Part shown: piece by piece, positions 60,101 to 64,000 of the stretch | Layout of the letters: each line of letters begins with the position of its first letter | Position numbering within the stretch: the first letter of the stretch is position 1 | Virus record (IMG/VR): IMGVR_UViG_3300045012_000066 | Location: 58,464-122,463 of that record | Origin: a virus | Direction: 5' to 3' (one strand) | Length of the DNA stretch: 64,000 nt | The notes under the pieces: model-generated | What the model saw: only the letters and a program-made list of their open reading frames with translations | Databases searched by the model: none | What the model was told of the DNA's origin: nothing | Program-made: the position numbers and the translations under genes

Positions 60101-62564
60101 AAAAAATGTACGAAGAAATAGAGGAGTGGCTGAATTCCCCGGTTCCGAAATCGACCGCCCAACAGCAGAACGATTCTTTCTGGGACGAAGTCAAGACATT
60201 GAGCAAAGACGGCCATCCCTCGGCCTCGGGGCTATTCGTCGAAGGTGGGAATCTCGGCCCGACTATAAACATCTCTACAACGAACTCCGCAGCGCCAAAG
60301 AACCCAGCTTCGTCGAAGTAACCCACGGTTCGCGCACGCCGGAACTGGTTCAGATCGACCCCGCCTTCCACGGCAAAGGTCCACAGGGCGGGGGAGAGTC
60401 GAAAAGAAAAACAGCCTTCCCGGAGTACTGGGTTGACCGCTCCTACTTCCAGATCGAGGGCACTCCCGGCGAGCGGCCCTATAGCACCTACATCCACCAG
60501 TACGAAGGCGTATTCAATCGCGAAAACCTGTACAACTTCAGCGACGATCCCGATAACCTGAAGGCGAAAATCCCAGATCGTCTCCGGGGGAGCGAAGCCG
60601 GGTTTTCCACTTACTACGAAAAATTAATTCACGATGCTGGCTACGACGGATATTACAGTCCTGAGCGGGGGACGGTCGCCGCCTTCAGCAGGACACCTGT
60701 CGAGCAGAGGTTGAAAGCGGGCGAGGTGAAGCTGCCCGCCGCAGGAGAGCCGACCGAGGGCTTCACCAAGGGAGGACACTGGGCCGGGGCCGGGAACGCC
60801 GCCAGCGGTGTCCTGCTGATCTCGGAAAAGACAGGCCGCATCGGACTTCCCCTGCGCGGTCCACGGGTACACACCCCCAACAAGTGGGGAACCGTAGGCG
60901 GAGCCGTGCAGCGCGGCATGACGCCAGAGGAAAGCGCACGCGCAGAAGTCGCTGAGGAGACGGGATACACGGGGCCGATGGAGATGATTCCGGCGCACGT
61001 GTTCGAAGACCGTGGATTTAAATATCACAACTTCATCGGCATCGTTCCCGAAGAATTCCCTTATCGGCCCGAGCCGCACGCCGCGTGGGAGACGCAGCGC
61101 TTCCAGTGGTTCGACCCGGAAGAGATCAAGCAGGGGATGCGCGAGCTTCCGAGCCAGTACCATCCCGGCCTGATCGAGTTATTCAGCAAGTCGGGAGACC
61201 AGATTGAGAACGCGCTTCCGAAACAAGGGCCGGGGCCGATTGAACAGGTAAAGGCTGAAGCGAAGCGCAAGGAGCCGAAGCCGCCGCGTGGCTCAACTGT
61301 GCCGCTGATGCAGTCCGTACTGCTGCCGCGCTACAAGGTGATCGAGGATATCGGCGGGCATCTTGAGGACTACACGCGCAAAACTCTGGATGAATTAGAA
61401 CCCGGCAAAACGTCCGTCGAGCACAGGGTTATGGTGAACCGGGCGGTGCGGATTCTGAGGGATGAACTCAAGTATCAACTGGCGCAGGAGAACAGCGGCG
61501 CGGACTGGTACAAGGGCGACATCAAAGTGCTCTTGGATGAGATGAAAAAACTGCATCCTGAACTGGACGACCTGACCAACGAACGGATGTTTCTTCTCCA
61601 TGTCGCGGCCACTTCGCCGGGTAAAACTGCGGCCTTTGAAAACGTCAACGTCGCCGAACAGGCGTACAGCCTTTACAAGAAAGATGGCGTGATACCGGAG
61701 ACGCAGGAAGACGGGACGCCTTGGGGAGTCTACGGGCCTGCACCTCTCAGGAGCGGTCAGGGCCTGCTGAGGTATTTCAAGGGTGACGTGGCCAAGGCGA
61801 TGGAATGGATGCTCACCAAGCATCCCCTGAAGGAAGTCGAGGATGTGAAGGCGAGGTCAGGCTACAGCAGAAACAATGTGAAAAAAGCGCTGCCGCCTGA
61901 TTACGATCCGGATGCAGTGTACGGCGCGTACATTCTGGGCGAGAAGGTTGGCCCCTTCTTCATGAACCTGAATGGCATCTCCACGGAGTTGACCGTGGAT
62001 CGCTGGTTTATGCGTACATGGAATCGGCTGATGGGCACGCTGATCGGGCCGAATCCGAAAACCGGGGAACTGCAAATCCAAGACGTACCACGCGGCAAGC
62101 ATGAGCGGGCTGCGATGGTCGATGCTATCGATAGACTACGCGAGGAATTCGGCCTTGAAACCAGTCAGGTCCAAGCTGCACTTTGGTACTACGAGCAGGG
62201 GCTATACTCACGGCTGGGACAGAGGGGGATGTTTGGAGGAACTTATGCCACCGCAGCGAAAGATGTCTACGATCTTCGATCCAAAGGCCATGCAAGTCGA
62301 GGCGAGGCAGATGCTCAAGAACGGAAAGATGCCTTCCGGGGCGGCGCTGGCGGCGGCGCTGGACCGCCTGCGGAAGGAGTACGGCCCGAAGATACTGAAG
62401 GCGAGGGAGTTGGACGAACAGGAGAACTCTTCGGAGACACCTCCTTCGACCCCGGAGAGTTCGGAGAGCCAAAAGTCATCCCGCTGAAAGAAGCGCAAGC
62501 GATAGCCAAGCGACAGACCCCGCGTGAGAAGCTTGCTGCCAGTCGAAAAAACAGGGGCCAGTGA
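54156..62564 (+). CDS. giant polyvalent (multi-enzyme) protein
   Basis: 2802 residues. In order: Pro-rich start with GxYFxD repeats; a Gly/Ala membrane-like segment (about 145-230); long Pro/Ala/Glu linkers; a GHKL ATPase (ELTQNAWDA near 1029, DTGLGM near 1062, GGFGIAK near 1092); an HEIIH zinc-peptidase motif near 1455; a conserved phage domain with HDLFGHAMRGHQFG near 1727; an ART-like segment (HGSRTPELVQIDP, near 2055-2190); a Nudix box GGAVQRGMTPEESARAEVAE then ETGY near 2248 (with Ala for the usual Arg); and a helical domain to the C-terminus. Such proteins are co-injected with DNA to condition the host. Position after three ejection-type proteins fits. Confidence 0.75.
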   Translation: MAQQAQQDTLPPGFSFDSPASPPPSSLNDLKAEAVKQKPVTPPKGYFQDASAAPTATATPTPPAGYFEDTEAGESPGTKQLHKVAKWATTPLIPEPSEKTKLKIAATLTGSTPEKVAQEHPIALGVGEGVLEFGRSLSEPLNIATIAGGPIIGSTGEALNLSPRVIQGVSAALSGVFAAQAAHGTYKDAKTAYQAYLQGNNRVAAESATNAALNLGAALFAGKHAVKGGYEAFKGRMGESLSGPEIVEPPDEGAPPSPPPGGGGGGGDLEEQIRLARQRELEETRAIQDRKAKHAEVSAAVRRDLEQVLPEDRQAVLDELNQRGKTAYDQGNLDAAGEAAHHAWVMEQIMQEALPQPAPQPVVSEVPPEEEPPAPATPIVSSDPRLAPRGGGGGGAPSAAPQRGAPVAVMEREEAPEAESVQGTLFSGAPEVAEPVEEPTKTVGETAAEIERMDRQAILDELGVKEGSFDAKQSKKRLAKLLALKRAGEKKPASATAGPQPITPKAAAKKPSRKAAAEQAAADRKLADHFTPGNVIFNDYWKNYDKVLQFEPSAEGEPWKVQVIGTDVDGNPRPGERPRWHFTYPDSKDTVVSRAPQAAPATPILIPTSTTPPATTQTQEPGLVDKVAKEVSAKKRGAKREKVAAAPETAPVATETVQPPPPAPVATPVIEPEAPVAEQPATPSPNLRRQRLLYEEANRKLEESKRQNPNTPSAYRAQAGAVTKAFNRLAKQYTNEFPQDTERQGLADWLRKKPEDSIVPPVPEEAVAAEPETPAPTPAAAPTPPTPAPTAKPITVNRLSGMVWEVPGTDYTIHYLGDDKFDVRKGGEPIGTAPSVGDAKAQIQAHQASAWEAPTPGELGATARANKARREALTAAAPPTGPDTAVVKNALTKAGLHDRTTARVINQAVKKRLIQSPEQLSEVLQIANAIRSMDPKVTKAAAVIEASQFDGLAHLEATAAAKEGDFPPGVVARARQVWHAAMEEEADPYVSAARVAGGKVKMGADPKALAEVLGSSLYGKDPATVVTKELTQNAWDALRPATGAKEINIRLDHSENTVTVSDTGLGMTEQELVTVFTDLGRTGKLTQVDASGGFGIAKAAPFMMPESLTVTTVVKEGGKFLEHSFVSTPKEIVGKGVEIHTRELPSHPEPQTGTVIKAKFAADTSLYYAEKFARQSQHSINPPGTLKVSNGYGDDSPAAAELGTAPLVVAKATGAKLSLYASPETRLGTGGKYSGLKVEVNNNGIYQFDIEVHPPAKDMKLPARVAVNVQAIVRERHPDYPFQANREAFRNAEVESKVRDLVKEHIFREIFNQRNREISAAIRDLPTINIGATEIPIFDSGKRLTPVEIEQLQTDPAFIDLVHTIHQLTQAAIARLSTEKLPTIRDHYGQVVDLNGLGSKIKKIGMVFSDTLHGVHITDPTDADNTLLFVNPFSFAQNSTSTARAASTVWHTIKHEIIHDKVKGHNETFTSAEAIVAGALGSRSELASIQELEDVYADTDNPGAIRPDLNSALQLYADSRGRPETVSDLFRGEGLDTGEHGGAEGGAGDEGRLRPSPEGTLPEHVQPLRAKKGPGTVTEVKTEAEAGKPDWLQRGVQEFIETRGGRFSVAPEVAPDVNATDIADAYDAMKHEPDSPAVKASYEALKKDHRGIDAQWDYATKKLGITFEPWNKPGQPYANSAEMKADVDNNKHLYFFRGGEMPADHPMVEVDPKTGYTYNEKMRAIHDLFGHAMRGHQFGAKGEENAWADHSQAFSPAAIPALTTETRGQNSWVNYGPQMRRADGTLIKKGDPDWIHPSNRKYAENKAGLLPQRFHYRQDAPLVLVSPNTFNLNVTQAEAQLKTRLHKQFAQQAHQLAQDMGLNVTIEHSLGSWKGGAENSIAIRLPFGTDPDLVKFYEAQLGRLGFQFATGSFTPSPEGKDHIYHFWVDKNISTGTLAKALLNNDIGNSTIVPVKDGYGVTLVGNGDELDERVTNLAKELELKNVRRNRGVAEFPGSEIDRPTAERFFLGRSQDIEQRRPSLGLGAIRRRWESRPDYKHLYNELRSAKEPSFVEVTHGSRTPELVQIDPAFHGKGPQGGGESKRKTAFPEYWVDRSYFQIEGTPGERPYSTYIHQYEGVFNRENLYNFSDDPDNLKAKIPDRLRGSEAGFSTYYEKLIHDAGYDGYYSPERGTVAAFSRTPVEQRLKAGEVKLPAAGEPTEGFTKGGHWAGAGNAASGVLLISEKTGRIGLPLRGPRVHTPNKWGTVGGAVQRGMTPEESARAEVAEETGYTGPMEMIPAHVFEDRGFKYHNFIGIVPEEFPYRPEPHAAWETQRFQWFDPEEIKQGMRELPSQYHPGLIELFSKSGDQIENALPKQGPGPIEQVKAEAKRKEPKPPRGSTVPLMQSVLLPRYKVIEDIGGHLEDYTRKTLDELEPGKTSVEHRVMVNRAVRILRDELKYQLAQENSGADWYKGDIKVLLDEMKKLHPELDDLTNERMFLLHVAATSPGKTAAFENVNVAEQAYSLYKKDGVIPETQEDGTPWGVYGPAPLRSGQGLLRYFKGDVAKAMEWMLTKHPLKEVEDVKARSGYSRNNVKKALPPDYDPDAVYGAYILGEKVGPFFMNLNGISTELTVDRWFMRTWNRLMGTLIGPNPKTGELQIQDVPRGKHERAAMVDAIDRLREEFGLETSQVQAALWYYEQGLYSRLGQRGMFGGTYATAAKDVYDLRSKGHASRGEADAQERKDAFRGGAGGGAGPPAEGVRPEDTEGEGVGRTGELFGDTSFDPGEFGEPKVIPLKEAQAIAKRQTPREKLAASRKNRGQ
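58642..58860 (+). CDS. possible overprinted gene inside the giant gene
   Basis: Frame +2 relative to the giant gene. 72 residues from ATG 58642 (AGAGG six nt upstream): MRTPITPEQYAQTLIQRYNS then DDQKLFQIFLGAKDS. Composition is that of a normal folded helical protein. At the same place the giant frame reads Gly/Glu-rich low complexity, so the inner frame looks more gene-like. Confidence 0.45.
   Translation: MRTPITPEQYAQTLIQRYNSMRTLVDDQKLFQIFLGAKDSIQESTVGPKVAQEMRDAYDLAQRGLFPNMSNP
60106..60321 (+). CDS. possible overprinted gene inside the giant gene
   Basis: 71 residues from ATG 60106 with GGAG seven nt upstream: MYEEIEEWLNSPVPKSTAQQ, then FWDEVKTLSKDGHPSASGLF. Located between two domains of the giant protein. 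The C-terminal third looks less natural, so confidence is modest. Confidence 0.35.
   Translation: MYEEIEEWLNSPVPKSTAQQQNDSFWDEVKTLSKDGHPSASGLFVEGGNLGPTINISTTNSAAPKNPASSK
62245..62487 (+). CDS. possible overprinted gene at the end of the giant gene
   Basis: 80 residues from ATG 62245 with GGAGG five nt upstream. Contains MSTIFDPKAMQVEARQMLKN and GAALAAALDRLRKEYGPKI, a compact helical sequence, then a Ser/Glu tail. The overlapping giant frame here is Gly/Glu-rich. This is the best-supported of the three nested ORFs. Confidence 0.45.
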   Translation: MPPQRKMSTIFDPKAMQVEARQMLKNGKMPSGAALAAALDRLRKEYGPKILKARELDEQENSSETPPSTPESSESQKSSR

Positions 62565-62668
62565 ACCGGCCAGCGCGACGTGCCCGCCCCACGTCAACAG
62601 GGAAGGCCAGCAGTCCAACCCGGAAGCAGTGGAGCGAGAGCGCCTGCGCCTTTCCTATTATTGCTTAG
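62561..62668 (+). CDS. doubtful 35-residue basic peptide
   Basis: GTG 62561 overlaps the giant gene's stop; the frame encodes an Arg/Ser/Thr-rich peptide. Only the overlap supports it. It contains a CTGCGCCT box (62644-62651) that may instead be regulatory. Confidence 0.2.
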   Translation: MNRPARRARPTSTGKASSPTRKQWSESACAFPIIA

Positions 62669-62724
62669 GTGCGGTTTTAAGCATCCAATGTTTCTGCCGG
62701 GAGGGGTTGAGATCGAGGTGTCGC

Positions 62725-62913
62725 ATGATCTCAATTCTCATCACCATTATTATCGTCGCGCTTGTACTGGGACTGCTGTTCTGGGCGTTGTCGTTTCTGC
62801 CGATCCCGCAGCCGTTTCTCAATATCATCAAGTTTGCGATTGTGCTGGTGTTCGTTATCTGGCTGCTGTACACGCTGCTGCCGCTGGCTGGGGCGCATCC
62901 GATGCTGCGCTAA
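62725..62913 (+). CDS. Thivi_2564-like two-helix membrane protein
   Basis: 62 residues from ATG 62725 (GAGG upstream): MISILITIIIVALVLGLLFW then PIPQPFLNIIKF and a second hydrophobic helix. The N-helix, IP-x-P-x2-N loop and second helix resemble the small Thivi_2564 family membrane proteins. Could be a holin-like accessory. Confidence 0.6.
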   Translation: MISILITIIIVALVLGLLFWALSFLPIPQPFLNIIKFAIVLVFVIWLLYTLLPLAGAHPMLR

Positions 62914-62922
62914 AATTATGTC

Positions 62923-63831
62923 GTGAACTCCCCGGAACTGTTAACCGGCTTTGAGCGCTGCGGACGCATCCCGTACTGGGGTAGGAGTTGGAAGTTCCGC
63001 AAATTGAAGCCGGTGGAAATGCTGGAGGCCGGGGTCCATGCCGGACTCACGGAACTCACCAGAAGTGATTATGGTGAGTTAGCCGGGGAAGAGGTCTACG
63101 GCTTTGGCTCCGATCCCGGTATCGATTCCAAGCAATACGACCAGCACACCGAGGTCGTACATCTGGCCTGTATCGCCGACATCGTCACGTCCGCGATCCG
63201 CCGACCCGGTGGCGATCCATGGGTGCCAGCGCCGCCACTCGATCACTGGAAGTCAGGCTGCTACCTTTCGCCTCAGCGAAATTACCTGCGCAGGATCGTC
63301 TTCGTCACAAGCTGGAGCGACGACAAGCATTACAGCCTCTGCCGCTCGTGGGAGAGCCTTGCTGAAACCTGTTTTCACAACCTGCCTATGCAGTTGGTGG
63401 TCGTGCATCTGGGCAAGCACCTAAACGGGAAGTATCACTCCTACTGGTCGCACGGCCTGCGCCACCCGGCCAACAAAGTACTGCGCTTCCGCAAGCGGAA
63501 TAACACCGCTGAGCCGTTCAAGGAATCGTGGATCGAGGTCTGGCGCGAAGACTACGACGATATCTCCACACACGACTGGCTACAGGGAATGCTGGCAGAC
63601 GGCGTGCTTCAGGATTGCTTAAAGAGGTACGACATCCCGGTGCCGAAAGAGGAAGCGCGGGAGCGCATCAAAGCGCTGGCGCTGAAGAAGCTGGAAATGA
63701 TCCGCAATACGACCGAATTGCCGGATCAGCAGATGAGTACCTGCGATTGGCCCGTTCCTTGTGTTTTCCGCACGCCCTGTCACGCCCAGCAGGAGCCGGG
63801 TCCGGCGTATGGGTTCATCCGGATCAGCTAG
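62923..63831 (+). CDS. possible Fe-S PD-(D/E)XK nuclease (Cas4/RecB-like)
   Basis: 302 residues from GTG 62923. N-terminal PELLTGFERCGRIPYWGRSW with VEMLEAGVHAGL resembles the opening of Cas4/AddB-type nucleases (Cys, aromatic, then G-x2-x-H). Three Cys at the C-terminus (CDWPVPC...TPC) could complete a 4Fe-4S site. The catalytic D-ExK residues are not clear to me. Could otherwise be an unrelated metal protein. Confidence 0.4.
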   Translation: MNSPELLTGFERCGRIPYWGRSWKFRKLKPVEMLEAGVHAGLTELTRSDYGELAGEEVYGFGSDPGIDSKQYDQHTEVVHLACIADIVTSAIRRPGGDPWVPAPPLDHWKSGCYLSPQRNYLRRIVFVTSWSDDKHYSLCRSWESLAETCFHNLPMQLVVVHLGKHLNGKYHSYWSHGLRHPANKVLRFRKRNNTAEPFKESWIEVWREDYDDISTHDWLQGMLADGVLQDCLKRYDIPVPKEEARERIKALALKKLEMIRNTTELPDQQMSTCDWPVPCVFRTPCHAQQEPGPAYGFIRIS

Positions 63832-64000
63832 TGCCACGCACCGCCCGCGACCGTACTCTCATTCAGGAACTTATTCTCGTCTTCCTCAGCGCCCCCATCG
63901 CCTTCTACCGGAAGCTCGACCCCGATAGCGCCACCCCCTCCGCGAGAACTCAAGGTATTGGCCGGGTGAAGCTCCTGCGGGACAGGCATTCGCGGCACCT
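63831..64000 (+). CDS. partial hypothetical protein, runs off the right edge
   Basis: GTG 63831 overlaps the previous stop (TAGTG) and stays open for 56 codons to the window edge: VPRTARDRTLIQELILVFLS then APIAFYRKLDPDSATPS. Helical start. No family recognised. Confidence 0.5.
   Translation, partial: MPRTARDRTLIQELILVFLSAPIAFYRKLDPDSATPSARTQGIGRVKLLRDRHSRH

Noticed and set aside
21300-61030. Recurrent TTTAAA/TTTAAT words inside GC-rich genes
   Set aside because: Noticeable by eye, for example at 21363, 25848, 33887 and 61017, but I cannot count them or test against codon use here, so no claim is made.

Overview
The window is one continuous stretch of a GC-rich tailed double-stranded DNA phage genome (Caudoviricetes). 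Both ends cut through genes. The evidence is a complete head and tail block: large terminase, portal, scaffold-like protein, major capsid, connectors, fibres, lysis genes and a set of ejection-type proteins. I see no tail sheath, tail tube or tape-measure gene. A T7-gp12-like nozzle candidate and very large internal proteins suggest a short-tailed, podovirus-like virion. The host cannot be named from sequence alone. Strong GGAGG-type ribosome binding sites indicate a bacterium.

Layout. (1) 1-7949, leftward: about a dozen genes, including a MoxR-type AAA+ ATPase, a companion protein and a VWA-like metallopeptidase. Many of these genes share a leader of the form AAACNNGTTTACAGGAGAG. A tRNA-like element and a hairpin-rich stretch lie at 327-668. 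(2) 7950-9734: a long region without convincing genes that holds regulatory sequence between the leftward and rightward transcription units. (3) 9735-22840, mostly rightward: about 35 tightly packed, often ATGA-overlapping small genes. Many are Cys4 zinc ribbons; others are an HNH-like protein, an MmcB-like nuclease, a J-domain protein, a winged-helix protein and an XRE regulator. Two leftward genes sit inside this block at 19596-20631. (4) 22866-39370: packaging, capsid, connector, fibre and lysis genes. (5) 39515-62564: a signal-peptide-bearing tailspike candidate, tail proteins, and four successive large or internal virion proteins ending in a 2802-residue multidomain protein. (6) 62725-64000: a small membrane protein, a possible Fe-S nuclease and a truncated gene.

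The most important feature is at 10718-11178: 26 short direct repeats of two alternating kinds (GAGTGAACCA and GAGTRCCA) separated by unique 8-12 nt spacers. The two-repeat, two-spacer unit has a period of exactly 36 nt over most of its length. This is the architecture described for TIGR (tandem interspaced guide RNA) arrays, whose processed tigRNAs are 36 nt with two spacers. No Nop-domain Tas protein is recognisable in the window, so the array is either orphan, served in trans, or uses a different partner. An HNH-like gene lies two genes away, but there is no proof of a link.

The structural region is punctuated by recurring intergenic modules (six clear cases) made of a promoter-like element, a GAGACAC-type leader and a strong stem-loop 10-40 nt before a gene. 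A second repeated signal, tandem AGGCGCAG at 10-11 nt spacing, marks several promoter regions of the early block. Together these suggest two separate layers of phage transcription control. All functional calls are from reading the sequence and from family knowledge; no database search was run.
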